DNA of 15,235 nucleotides from Paraglomus occultum (GCA_910592205.1 CAJVPJ010000874.1:1-15235), one strand, 5' to 3'; counted from the first letter of the stretch, positions 1 through 9,254 are shown. Numbers and translations are program-made. The notes: a model not told the origin generated them from the sequence alone.

Positions 1-477
1 TAGGCTTCAAACAAGTGAAGAGAAGAAGATTGGCTGGAATGGCCAAGTCGAATCCATACGAGGGAACCTATGTCGTAAACATTATCTCTAGCTTTTTTAA
101 AGACTTTAGATGTACTTTTCGAGAGAGTAGCAAGCTCTCGCCATTCCTACGTGTTAGTCATGCAGTAACTAGTAATATCATGTTCTCTTTGTCTGCCATA
201 TCTGCCATATCTGATATTGTTGAATCAGCCAAAGGCTATAATAATAATAATAAACAACTAACAATGTTATTTAAATTGATTGAGTATGAGCATTTGAATA
301 CGATGGCATCACGTGTAACATGACTTCGCAAAATTCGGGTGGTGTTACTCTGAGAGGGGTTGTACGTGTGCGTTTTAGTAATACCTTAATGTCGTGATTC
401 CTCTTTTTTTTTTCTTCCCTAAATAACTACTATTGATATTACTTTCTAAAGCTTTATTTCTTTCTTTCCTTATCGAA
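1..477. other. 5' flank of the VAC1-like gene; no gene seen
   Basis: This AT-rich stretch precedes the start codon at 478. It holds a short ATA microsatellite (about 238-253), a CACGTG box at 310-315 and a pyrimidine-rich tract (about 401-475) running up to the ATG, as is common in fungal promoters and 5' leaders. An open frame over 15-323 has no good coding character. The first 90 bases could be the tail of a gene lying to the left, but nothing in them is recognisable. Confidence 0.5.
310..315. promoter_or_regulatory. CACGTG E-box upstream of the VAC1-like gene
   Basis: A palindromic CACGTG lies 163 bp before the start codon at 478. CACGTG is the core site of bHLH regulators (Cbf1/Pho4/USF type in fungi). 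One such hexamer can occur by chance, so function is inferred only from its position. A second copy sits upstream of the YEATS gene. Confidence 0.3.
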
Positions 478-3090
478 ATGAGTTTTGTACAGGAAGCTTA
501 TTTTTACCCTAATACTTCGTTCCCTTCGGACTCTTTACCTAGTGGCAATTCCCAACCGGAATCGCTGCTGTATGACGATTCAATTAAACTTGAATGTCCG
601 ATCTGTAATGAAGCTATGATTTCTCTTGCTCAACTTAATCAACATTTGGATGACGTCCATAGCGAAGAATCTAACGCAAAGAAGGACGTCATTTTAAATT
701 GGTTCAAGAATGCCCAAAGTACTATTATGAAGCCGCTATCAAAAGCAAAACTTGCAAGTCTGCCCAATCAGTTATCTCACACTGTGACGCAAACCGTGAT
801 CAACAAACTGAGCGAAATAGACGCACTTGACGAAGGTTCTGAACTAGTGACTAGAAGTCATTGGCAAAGAGAGAGTGAGAACGATCAGTGTTCACATTCT
901 AACTGTGGGAAAACTGTGAATTTAAGAAATGGCAAATACAATTGTCGCAAGTATGTGGTCTGATCAAGAATAGAGAATGCAGCGTTGTGCCTTTATATGC
1001 ACTTTACTCATGTTTTTGGTATTGCTTTGGTCATTCTCTCTCTGATTTGCCCGTCATTTTGTCTCTTACGTAGGTGCGGGAAATTGTTCTGTGAGGCTCA
1101 CTGTCACTTACAAATGAAGCTTAGTCGCCAGGCATTGCATGATCCGGTAAATGGTTACTGGTCGCGTGTTTGCAACAACTGCTACAAATCTCGAGAGGGT
1201 TATTTGGATGATCAAGGTATTTGTGAGGAGAGTGTATACACAATAACTGGGAAAAGTATTTTACCAGAAGAATATGTGTTTTCATGACTAACGCTTTCGG
1301 TTTGTTTCAATGTAAGGCGTCGTGTCCTCTCGTACCGAAGAGTTCAAACAGAACCGCGTTTTATGCACTGAGAAAGCTCATCTTGAAGGAAACAGGCTCG
1401 AGAAACGGCTAGAAAAGGTAGATTGGCTCTGGTTACCACTGTGTCAGGTTTTTATAAAAATATTGATACATGTAACATAATATAGCTTGCAAAAGTTTAC
1501 GCGACGAAAATAAAGACGGGTAACTCGGCACAAGGTGGATTGGCACCACCACTTACTCTAAAACACCGTCGAAGAGGTTTGTTTCTCAAGACAGTTTTTA
1601 ACACAATAGAGTGTTAGCGAGAATCATAACATTGATTAATAGAACTGTTTGCGGCGTGTAATTCTTGATGGCATACTCCTTTAGTATTAGTAGTGGTTAA
1701 TCGTGTTTATATGTCTATTTTGATAATTTCAGCTTCGGAGCAGTCTATAGTCAAATGGGAAGATGACGCTTCAGTAACTCACTGTCCTTTGTGCAAGTAG
1801 GTTGATGGAAAACATCAAGAATCTCACGATTTTGCATTTAAAGAACCAAGATGCTAAAAGAAATGACTTGATAGTTCTCCTTTCGGAAAGATTACGAACC
1901 GTAAGCACCACTGTCGTTTATGCGGACGCATCATCGACGAGAAATGTTCTTCGAAAGTCTCACTACATACGAGCGATTATGCAGGTGCGTCTAATGTTAT
2001 TTTACAACAATTTGCAATATGTATAACATATTAAATGCTTGCCGGTCATAGAAAACGATGAACAAGATACTGTTGGCCAAGTACGCGTCTGCAAAGAATG
2101 TCGAAATGCAGTATTCAGGTATTATACAACTGATCTGTTGTTTGCTGAATAATGAGTCGAATTCCAACTATGCACAATGACAATTTTGTAGACGAAGGGA
2201 ATACATTGAGGAAGTCTCCAAAACTCCCCAAATTGTTATGTTCTATCAGGTAATGATTATTTAATGTGGTTAAATGTTTGTATAAATGCGATCATTTGTT
2301 TTTTGACATTTTGATTATGATTATGTAGAAATTAACCAAGGTTCGAAGCGCCATCGATCAGACATTACCCAAATTCCAAGAAATGCTCGTCATGTTAAAG
2401 TTGAGTCGATGAACGCTCTTTCATTCGTGTTATTTATTCATAACATGTCTTTCTTACAATCAATTCTTTTCGGTTTGCAGGAGTCAAGAGATAGTTAATC
2501 AGACACATGCAGACTATCAAGTTGCTGCTCGCACGCGCAAAGAGCTCCTAGAATACTTTACTCAATTTGATGCAATTAGCAAGAAAATAAATTCACTGGC
2601 TACCAATAGTGAAACTCAACGACGCCTTCATTCTAATATATATCTTGCTGCTAATCAGTATCTTCAACAGGTGATGCTGCCGTTATCTGCGTTACCAAAG
2701 ATATTCAAAAAAGACCTGCAAGACCAACATTCACCACAGCAACCACAGCAACAAGCACAGCAGCAACAGAAAAGTTTGCCAATCAATAAAGTGCAAGGCG
2801 ATGAGGAGACCGACTCTGCCGGTGATATTCTTGCTGCTATTGCCACGCGACGTAATCGATCTCTATCTGTTTCGTCTTCCAAATCGACTAGATCTACAAA
2901 GTCAGCCAAAGGTGAAAAGTTGAGACAGCAGTTGGGCGTACTCGAAGAACAGGAAAAACTTGTTGAAGAATACATCTCCAAGGCAACGCGAAAGAGGAAG
3001 ATTGAAGATGTACAGACATTGAAGGCATCGTTGGATGAATTGAGACAAGAAATTGATATAAAAAAGCAGCAACTGGTCGAGCTCTCGTGA
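478..3090 (+). CDS. VAC1: Vac1/Pep7/rabenosyn-like FYVE endosomal tethering protein, 10 exons
   Basis: Exons by frame-following: 478-950, 1074-1216, 1317-1417, 1486-1576, 1733-1796, 1875-1984, 2052-2118, 2192-2249, 2329-2399, 2481-3090; 1788 nt, 595 aa, every junction in frame. The ATG at 478 has A at -3. A C2H2 finger (C40, C43, H56, H61) is followed by an N-terminal FYVE-like module (about W129-C194; C138/C143, C156/C159, C164, C191/C194). A second FYVE runs about 278-345 with WEDD and RKHHCRLCG (300-308). After this come a helical region, a Gln-rich patch (about 473-489) and a C-terminal coiled coil (about 536-595). This layout is typical of Vac1/Pep7, which binds PI3P and links Rab5/Vps21 to the SNARE regulator Vps45 on endosomes. 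Odd points: Asp312 replaces the fifth zinc-binding Cys of FYVE 2, and intron 2 ends in AAG. The family call is firm; the boundaries of exons 2-4 are the least certain. Confidence 0.92.
2736..2769 (+). repeat. CAG/CAA repeat encoding a Gln-rich patch
   Basis: Mixed CAG/CAA/CCA codons encode an interrupted polyglutamine patch (about residues 479-489) in the last exon of the VAC1-like gene. It sits between the helical region and the terminal coiled coil. Such tracts often vary in length between strains. Confidence 0.7.
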
Positions 3091-3565
3091 AATGATGCAA
3101 TTCCCTTAGTATATTATAATTCATTACTTACCTAATTATTACCATGTTATTACCATTAACTATATTGTCTATTACTTATATTTCGTTTTTAACAAACGCT
3201 ACTCTTTGATCGTGGCGTAAAGTTTATTATGAACAATTGATTATAAGCTTTTTTATTATTTAGATATGTTTTTTTATAAGCTTCATTTTTAAACTAATTT
3301 ATGTCTATGAAAGTAATTTTCTTATTTGTATTGCACTTAAACTTTGTATGATAACGTACACACACCATTAGCTAACACTGTATATGATGAACTTTGCACA
3401 CTTGTTTTTTTGTAAAATATTGAAGTATTGCAACAATAAGTAAAAAGAAACGACGGGTCCAGGTGATTTGATAAGGGCGAATATATTGCAGTGAGGGACA
3501 AGGCTTGTATATAAGACATACAAATACGTATCGTTTTCCACCAAAATTGTTATGTATATATACAA
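3091..3565. other. Convergent 3' intergenic region
   Basis: These 475 bp lie between the stop codons of the VAC1-like gene (+) and the YEATS gene (-), so they must hold both 3' ends. The DNA is very AT-rich with T-rich and ATTATT-type stretches. No clean AATAAA signal stands out for the + gene. The short minus-strand frames overlap each other and show no conserved character; I see no gene. Confidence 0.6.
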
Positions 3566-4582
3566 TCATTTTGTTCTCAGACGTTCCAATTCGGATTTAA
3601 CCTGTTGAAGTTCATTGGTAGCAGTATCCATTCGTTCCTTGTATTGTCGCAGCTGCTCTTGGACTTTACGATACGTCTGTTCTATCAATTTCAGTTCGTC
3701 TTGTTCAGCCTGTAGACCTGTGATTGATGCACGAATTATATAAGTTTATACTCGAATAATAAAGTTGCATGTTTGTATGCAGTCTTACTGTATGGTTGAT
3801 TCGTATTTTTTGCCGGGAGTGTCGAACTACTATTATGTTGAGTCAAGATCTGATACATGGCCTCTGTTGGATCTGTAAACACCTGTCGCAAGAGAACAAG
3901 TGAGCAAGGGAAACAAGAAACTATGCAAAAAAAAAAAAAAAAAAAAAAAAAGAGAACTACTGTTGAGATATGACTTTTATTATTTCGTTAGACACTCGCC
4001 AGTTCATCATATTGAAAACTTGATACGGGTTTGTTCTTATTCGCGCTCAAAATGGTACCATCTTCTTCGTACGGATGGAGTCTCAAATTGTGATAAAGCG
4101 GGACTGGTTTTTCATTGCTTTCCGGAATAAAGTGTAATTTGATTGCTAGCTCAAATTCACCCCAGCCTGTCTCTGTGATTTCAAAAGGCGGCTGTTCCAC
4201 GGCTAAAAAAAAAAAGGTAAGAATCGCGTTAGCCCCCAAGCAATAGATACATGTTAATCTCGCATATGATAAAGTACTGCATACTTCTCAGTGGATTCTG
4301 GTATGTTTCGTGCAATTTAAACACCACTTTCTTAATATAATAGCTAATATCCTCTCCATTTACTCCGCGAACAGAAACAGTCCATTTATGCGTATGATCT
4401 GTCTCTTGAGTCTTGCGCGGTGGTAATGGATTAGCTACGTTGCCATACACGATCGGACGTACGATCGTAACACCCTGGCTCATAGATCAAAAGCCATGTT
4501 AGTTAAACTAAGCTTGGGAGCAGATTCTCGCCAGAGAAAAGCCGGTGAATACCTTGGTTCGTCGTTGACTTGGTGTGGCCAT
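3566..4582 (-). CDS. YAF9: YEATS-domain protein of the Yaf9/GAS41 family, 5 exons
   Basis: Exons on the minus strand, 5' to 3': 4582-4553, 4474-4285, 4202-4000, 3882-3789, 3717-3566; 669 nt, 222 aa, in frame throughout. Exon 1 encodes MATPSQRRTK and joins the conserved GVTIVRPIVYGN, the expected family N-terminus. The in-frame ATG at 4483 therefore lies inside intron 1. The YEATS domain (about 11-145) shows the acyl-lysine pocket elements LHETY (H65, T67, Y68) and ETGWGEF (W87, G88, F90). It is followed by YDELVFTDPTEAMYQIL and a C-terminal coiled coil (about 173-222). In this family the domain reads acetylated or crotonylated histone H3, and the protein is a subunit shared by SWR1-type remodelling and NuA4-type acetyltransferase complexes in the nucleus. 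Length is normal for the family. Intron 3 is best read as GC-AG. Identification is very secure. Confidence 0.95.
3883..3999 (-). other. GC-AG intron of the YEATS gene with a 25-nt poly-T run
   Basis: On the minus strand the exon ends ...GAACTG and the intron begins GCGAGT, ending TTGCGACAG before GTGTTTACA. Only this join keeps the conserved run YDEL|VFTDPTEA. The nearest GT (position 3995) would shift the frame. A GC donor followed by GAGT fits the usual GC-AG class, which compensates with a strong remaining match to U1. The intron carries 25 consecutive A on the + strand (3927-3951), which is poly-T in the transcript. Confidence 0.8.
4475..4552 (-). other. First intron of the YEATS gene, containing a decoy ATG
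   Basis: The donor is AAG|GTATTC and the acceptor is GAGCCAG|GGTGTT, 78 nt in all. A CTAAC branch-point match lies at 4498-4502, about 23 nt before the acceptor. Removing it fuses the 10-codon first exon in phase 0 to the conserved GVTIVRP motif. The ATG at 4481-4483 inside it is in frame with exon 2 but would give a shorter, non-consensus N-terminus. Confidence 0.85.
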
Positions 4583-4646
4583 TGCCAAAAAAACAAAAAT
4601 CGTTAATCGGTGGTGACAAGTTCTCATTGTTATTGTTAAACTTAAT

Positions 4647-4652
4647 CACGTG
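4647..4652. promoter_or_regulatory. CACGTG E-box upstream of the YEATS gene
   Basis: CACGTG sits in a 10-bp palindrome (ATCACGTGAT, 4645-4654), about 65 bp before the YEATS start codon at 4582. This extended form, TCACGTGA, is the preferred site of Cbf1-like bHLH factors in fungi. Binding is inferred, not shown. Confidence 0.4.
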
Positions 4653-6347
4653 ATGTAGCTTTGTCGTCAATCGTCAACATACTAATACGGAATGTGAAAT
4701 TATAACCGTTTTGTTATGAAAGTTGCTAATAAAACACATAATCTCATCTTAGAGATTAGTTTGTTATAATTACTGCATCACATTGTCGTTGTCTGTAACA
4801 ACATGGACGGTTGAACCAGCTAACAGTAGATTAGACAAGGCAAATTGCTTGTTGATTTATTTACCAATACTCATAATAATAACGATTATTATTTTGTGTA
4901 TAATTAATTATACGGCACGCTTTAACCTCTTACTGACATTAGAATTCTTTGTCTGAATATTGTCAATATAGTGTTGCATGTCCTTGATAACAGCCTGTTT
5001 TCAGGCATGGTCGATTACAAGAAAACAGTATTATTTTCAACATCGTATTTAACGTAATTGAAAAATAAACAATTATTTAACTGTCGGCGTACTCGCACGT
5101 TTTAAAAAGAGTTTGGCGCGTATAATAGAAACGTATTACAATAATGGAACCGATAGAAAGAGTCCTCCTAGACAATTAACTATTGCATTACAATTTAATA
5201 ACATATCCATGCTCAATTAAGCAGAGTTGTGTTTCTTTTACAAACAGAGAGGTGTAGTTATACCACTTATGCTATATTAGTCTTATTGGTAATATAGGAT
5301 CGCAGACAATTAGTTGACTTGGCCAATCTTGTTCTGGTAATTTTCAAACTGTCACGCTAGCAGCAAATTGTTTCCTTTTAAAGTTTTGCATTTTATTAAA
5401 GACATTTACGGCGGCATAACACATTAGATTGCAATTAATCTTGTCGTTTCAACTTGACCTATTTTATACGTGTCCAAGTATATTCATTTTAAAAAGTTAT
5501 TAAATCTTCGTGTACGATGTTCACCGATTTTTCCTAACTCTAGGTTGACACAGAAACTGATACAGCATTAGCTATTTATACTTGTACGAATGACAGACCA
5601 AATTTTGAAACATATTTGATTTGTCAGATTATACTCGGCAGCTCAGCTCGATGTTTCGGACATGGCTCTATCCTTGGTTTAAAACCATTTGATCGTAGGG
5701 CGCTGAGCGATAAATGAAAAAAAAAAACGATAATAAAGTGACTACTTTTTGCGATCAACACTCCAAAACACAATTAACGGAGACTCTCATCTTGTTAAAT
5801 TAATGTCTTGCCATTAACCGCGTATGTCCGGTTATAGATTAATTTAATCATTACAGAGGAGGTTGGTTTAAACATCAACCTTTGATCAGACGCTCCAACG
5901 CTTCAGGTTTGTAAATACGCTAAACGAGAGTATAGTTTTATTGTATCGACTATTCCATTTGCCTTTATTGTACCACTCCCCAACCGTTGTCATACTTGCA
6001 CAGACACATGGAGCATTTTGTACGCTCGTTGATTGTATCTTCAATGTAACAGTATCGGCTTTTTCACAGATTGTTAGATTTGACAAAGAATTATTTTTTT
6101 TTTACAATAGATTATCACATATTAATATATCAAACAGATATTGATATTTGATATTAATTGTAATAAGAACTCTGAAAAAAATTCGACCCGTCAGAGCTCA
6201 CTATACTCAAGCCTTTTCTCTTGATGCCTTTATTATGTACACTACTACTGACAATCAAGGCGATCAGGATCAAATTATAATATCACTAAACAAAGTCGTA
6301 AAGTTGATAATGACAATTCTAATAAATTGTGAAATTTCTACCGCAAA

Positions 6348-6380
6348 CCCCACAGGCAAACCACCACCTCTCCCCTCCCC
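6348..6380 (-). promoter_or_regulatory. G-rich tract in the 3' flank of chitin deacetylase 1
   Basis: On the sense (minus) strand of the deacetylase gene, starting 24 nt after the stop codon, there are three GGGG runs plus several GG steps (GGGGAGGGGAGAGG, then GGTGG and GTGGGG). In the mRNA this could form a G-quadruplex of two or three tetrads or act as a 3'-end processing element. It stands out strongly against the AT-rich surroundings. Confidence 0.35.
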
Positions 6381-6404
6381 AAACCGTAATATGTTTTACT
6401 TTTA

Positions 6405-7654
6405 TCATAAAGTGGAAATAGCCATAGAAATTACAATCAATAATAATACAGATGATAACAAATGGTGAGAACCAAAAGCCGATGAACTCGACGAATTGTT
6501 AGATGTGTCATTCGTTGAAGCCGTATTGGCGGTACCATCTGTACCATTAGCAGTAGTGTTAGGCGGCGCCGGTCCGCTTGCAACAAGTTGAACGTTCTGA
6601 ACGTATGCTGGCATTCCAGTACACACAGACACGGGCTTTATGGTGTATCCAGCATTTCGAACAATTTTTATGGCTGCAGGAGCATTTTGAGCACCTATTG
6701 GATATAAATCATGTTCAAGCGAAATGTGACTATTCCCGTCAGTTACCCATTGCGTGAAATTGCCCGGAATCCAAGAGGGCTGGAAACTAGGATCACTGGC
6801 CGATTTCCAATCGAAAGTGTCACGATCCCACAATAGAATTTTATAACCCAACTGAGTTGCTATAGATCTTACTCTATCATCTATGTCACCGAACGGAGGT
6901 CTCATTATCTTGGGAGTCAACCCGACGGCGGTTTGAATCGCCAACTCGGTCCATTTAAGCTCGGCAATGATTTGTTGTGTCGATACAGTAGTAAGTGACG
7001 GATGTGACCACGTGTGTATCACTATTTCGTGTCCTTCGTCCTTGATACGTTGGAGGACCTCAGGACGTTCGACGACACGCGAACCAATGACGGCAAAGGT
7101 GACTTTAGTGTTGGTTTGCTTTAAAAAATCGAGAAGTGCTGGTGTGTAAGGTGATGGACCATCATCATAGCTGATCCCCCATTCTACGGAAAATCGTTGA
7201 CGAATTTGAGTATGAATAATAAAATTCTTGTACCACATATTATCAAACGCAAATCCCCTCATCCAAAATCTCTTTTTTTTCTTCCTTTGCTCGAAACATT
7301 GTATAATCTCTACTTAATTCACACTTGATCAAGCTCTCTGAATTATTCCTTATTTCTGTATAGTGACTTTCTCATACCTTTGGTTCCTGGACAAGTTACG
7401 ATATCCGATGCGCTTCGCGTACAAGTATTGCATGACCATATACAGAATTGTGCAGCCTGCGAACAATTCCCAGCCAGAGTGGTTTGTATGGGAGCTTTTG
7501 GTAGTTGCTGTATGTTAACCAAAGAAGCCCACTCTGGTTTCATAGGAGGAGGTTTATCAAGAAGTGGCCACGTTCCTGGCAGCGCTGCCTCGGAAAGGGA
7601 TAGAAATGCAAAAAGTATTGTTGTGAAGAGAGCTGATAAAGATGTTAAATGCAT
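6405..7654 (-). CDS. CDA: GPI-anchored chitin deacetylase (CE4/NodB), paralog 1
   Basis: Exons on the minus strand: 7654-7378 and 7183-6405, with a 194-nt phase-1 intron; 1056 nt, 351 aa. The enzyme removes acetyl groups from chitin to give chitosan, outside the plasma membrane. A signal peptide (about 1-23) is followed by PGTWP and a small Cys module (C64, C71, C75, C78, C88). The NodB domain starts right after the intron: YDDGP (D99 likely base, D100 metal), HTWSHP (H149, H153 metal), RPPFGD (R187), DTFDW (W218) and ISLEHD (H250). All five motifs are intact, so activity is likely. The tail (about 297-328) is rich in Asn/Thr/Ser with several N-glycosylation sequons. It ends in a hydrophobic stretch (about 334-351) of GPI-signal type. 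The paralog at 13611-14836 has the same architecture and intron position. Confidence 0.95.
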
Positions 7655-7758
7655 TATGAAATTTATGAATGGAATAAGTAATAAATTGAGGTTTTTGACT
7701 ATGTTATTATACTAATGAGATCGGGGGAGAAAGAAATGAATGTTTGCGTCTGATTTGA

Positions 7759-7790
7759 GGTGGGGGCGGAGAGTGGAGGGGGGTTTTTTA
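7759..7790 (-). promoter_or_regulatory. C-rich element upstream of chitin deacetylase 1
   Basis: The minus strand reads AAAAAACCCCCCTCCACTC followed by CCGCCCCCACC, 105-136 nt before the start codon. It includes STRE-like CCCCT. A similar AAAACCCC...CCCCCCGC block precedes the paralog at 13611-14836, which suggests shared regulation. It may lie in the promoter or in the 5' leader, depending on the true transcription start. Confidence 0.4.
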
Positions 7791-7804
7791 AATGGAATGG
7801 AAAA

Positions 7805-7848
7805 TACTCCTCAGAACTGTACAAAATCAATTTGCACAATGAGGAGTA
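7805..7848. promoter_or_regulatory. 9-bp inverted repeat (TACTCCTCA / TGAGGAGTA)
   Basis: TACTCCTCA at 7805-7813 is perfectly mirrored by TGAGGAGTA at 7840-7848 with a 26-nt spacer, about 150-195 bp before the deacetylase start codon. It may be a paired regulator site or a weak hairpin in the 5' leader. No known factor is assigned. Confidence 0.35.
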
Positions 7849-7906
7849 ATGACGAAAGTAAAGTGGCAAGCAAATGTTAGCACGGTGAGGGGAAGTTACT
7901 GAGGTG

Positions 7907-7916
7907 TATTTATATA
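7907..7916 (-). promoter_or_regulatory. TATA-like box upstream of chitin deacetylase 1
   Basis: The minus strand reads TATATAAATA, a close match to a TATA box, about 250 bp before the start codon at 7654. If used, the 5' leader would be about 220 nt and would contain the C-rich element and the dyad. Distance makes this tentative. Confidence 0.35.
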
Positions 7917-7947
7917 GACTAGTTCTATTTATGGAGTACAAATACAT

Positions 7948-7973
7948 TATGTATATGTATATGTATACATATA
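7948..7973. repeat. TATATG microsatellite with a 16-bp palindrome
   Basis: Alternating TATG/TATATG units run from about 7948 and end in the perfect palindrome TATATGTATACATATA (7958-7973). This is a simple low-complexity repeat that may be length-variable. Confidence 0.6.
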
Positions 7974-8795
7974 ATAGGCGTGGACCTGTTTGAGATTGCT
8001 CTAAACGGCTAGTTATTGTGACACCAATAAGGTTTCCGGCACAATCAGTTCTTACATACAGGAGGATTTTTGCACTTTACTGTAGACAATACAAATTTTT
8101 ATATGGTAATTATACCCGCACACACCTTAATTATGAAGTTAATTATACTGGTCATTTCAACATTTACTGGCGAGGTTTAGAGTCTTTTGATAGAGTAATT
8201 GAATTGTATCATGGTTGGGTACTACTACCAGAGTCTCTACTCAATCAAAAAATTAAGAGAATCTGTCGATTCCCGGAACAAAGACTTCATTATCGGGGAA
8301 CGAATCATTAAGGCTTTAGACCGGATTAGAGCATGAAGGTAAAAAAAAAATACATACTTGATTACCAAGACGTTCTATTTGGTATATATTTATTATTCAC
8401 TTTTTACGACAAAACATCGCTTGCAGAACGAAAACCTGTAAGCTTATGTAATTGCTTAATATGATTTTTAAAAAAAGCATGTACGACTGCGTGAAATCAC
8501 TGAAACATATAAAGCGGGTGAACGATTCGCATTGAGGAAAAATTCTCATCAAAGCGATACGATACGATTTTTATTTTGAACGTTCACTACAACAATTTTC
8601 TAATCGGATCAAAATATACCGCACTCGAGAATAGTTGAGGTACCCGATTGAGTTAACGTCCTTTTAATGTACTATTGTAGAGACAATTGATAGGTTCGGG
8701 TATTGTATCGAACAAGTCATCCAACATTGATAACAGCGTTGAAACCCAAGATGGAATTTACATATTAGCAAATCGGCTTTAAAACCGTAACTCAA

Positions 8796-9125
8796 ATGCA
8801 AAAATCGCCCATGACCGCTGATGTGCCTGTGGAATTAATTGTCCCTGTGGAGTTTCATGATACCGTAAATCTTGGCAACCTACATTTAGAGTTAGACCAC
8901 TTGTTGGCTAATCATTCTTTGCTCGGAAATCCATTGGTGGCAAATACATTGTTCCTGATCGTCATCTATGACATACAGCTGGGCTTGGCATGCAGATCAA
9001 CATCTACCCAATCGATCACAAATAAAAAGTTTGCTGGCCCATTTGTATGCAAAAATTCTGAGAGCGTTTTCCCGCCACTATTAGCTCGAAATAAGTGTAG
9101 TTTCTCTGAACATGAACAAGCATGA
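8796..9125 (+). CDS. Doubtful 109-codon open frame, no recognised family
   Basis: The frame opens with ATG and reads MQKSPMTADVPVELIVPVEF at its start, with a repeated PVE(L/F) pattern followed by a Leu/His/Asn-rich stretch. There are no domains, signal peptide or neighbouring gene to support it. Its length is within chance expectation for this base composition, and no splice extension was convincing. It may be a decayed or antisense piece of a mobile element. Listed only because it is the longest ATG-initiated frame in the desert. Confidence 0.15.
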   Translation: MQKSPMTADVPVELIVPVEFHDTVNLGNLHLELDHLLANHSLLGNPLVANTLFLIVIYDIQLGLACRSTSTQSITNKKFAGPFVCKNSESVFPPLLARNKCSFSEHEQA

Positions 9126-9230
9126 ATTCTAGGCATAATCGTACTAATACATAGTACCTTTTAGTAACCTGCCTGGTTTGTGTGTGACCATTAACATTTA
9201 TATGACGAAAACTTCAGGAGGCAAGTTTGT

Positions 9231-9254
9231 GTAGCTTTGTAGCTTTGTACCTTT
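9231..9254. repeat. 8-bp tandem repeat, three units
   Basis: GTAGCTTT GTAGCTTT GTACCTTT: three adjacent 8-mers, the last with one change. It is a small local duplication of no evident function. Confidence 0.6.

Larger units (their letters stand above)
4583..6404. other. Gene-poor AT-rich intergenic region
   Basis: About 1.8 kb lie between the 5' end of the YEATS gene and the 3' end of the first chitin deacetylase. The left end should hold the YEATS promoter. The only open frames (5886-6144 on both strands, 6148-6468) are short, overlapping and without family character. Small dyads occur, including a 16-bp palindrome at 4898-4913 and a 6-bp-stem hairpin around 5859-5881. I see no gene, RNA or mobile element. 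Confidence 0.6.
7655..7990. other. 5' flank of chitin deacetylase 1
   Basis: This is the promoter side of the minus-strand deacetylase gene. It contains a GC-rich purine tract (7759-7787), a 9-bp dyad (7805-7848), a TATA-like box (7907-7916) and a TATATG-type microsatellite with a 16-bp palindrome (7958-7973). The open frame on the minus strand at 7699-7947 lies across these elements and has no recognisable protein character. Confidence 0.5.

Noticed and set aside
4-91. Possible terminal exon of a gene to the left: TAG at 1-3 as acceptor, then a frame ending ...GNLCRKHYL and stop at 89-91; also an alternative open frame over 15-323
   Set aside because: No recognisable motif in any frame and no upstream sequence to test; the three frames look equally plausible over so short a stretch.
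2664-3124. Cys/Ser-rich and other minus-strand frames opposite the last VAC1 exon
   Set aside because: Shadows of the CAG-rich and coiled-coil coding sequence on the + strand.
4898-4913. 16-bp perfect palindrome GTATAATTAATTATAC
   Set aside because: Made almost wholly of A/T, so palindromes of this size are likely in such DNA; no associated feature.
8018-8311. 97-codon open frame on the + strand
   Set aside because: It has no ATG anywhere, starts at GTG, shows no family resemblance, and its length is near chance expectation.
8640-8720. tRNA-like B-box (AGGTTCGGG) near 8692
   Set aside because: It does not continue as GGTTCGANTCC, and no A box or cloverleaf could be paired around it.
8757-9125. 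Minus strand of the 109-codon frame read as a decayed retroelement protease or gag region
   Set aside because: Several in-frame stops and no clear DTG/DSG or other motif; resemblance was only impressionistic.
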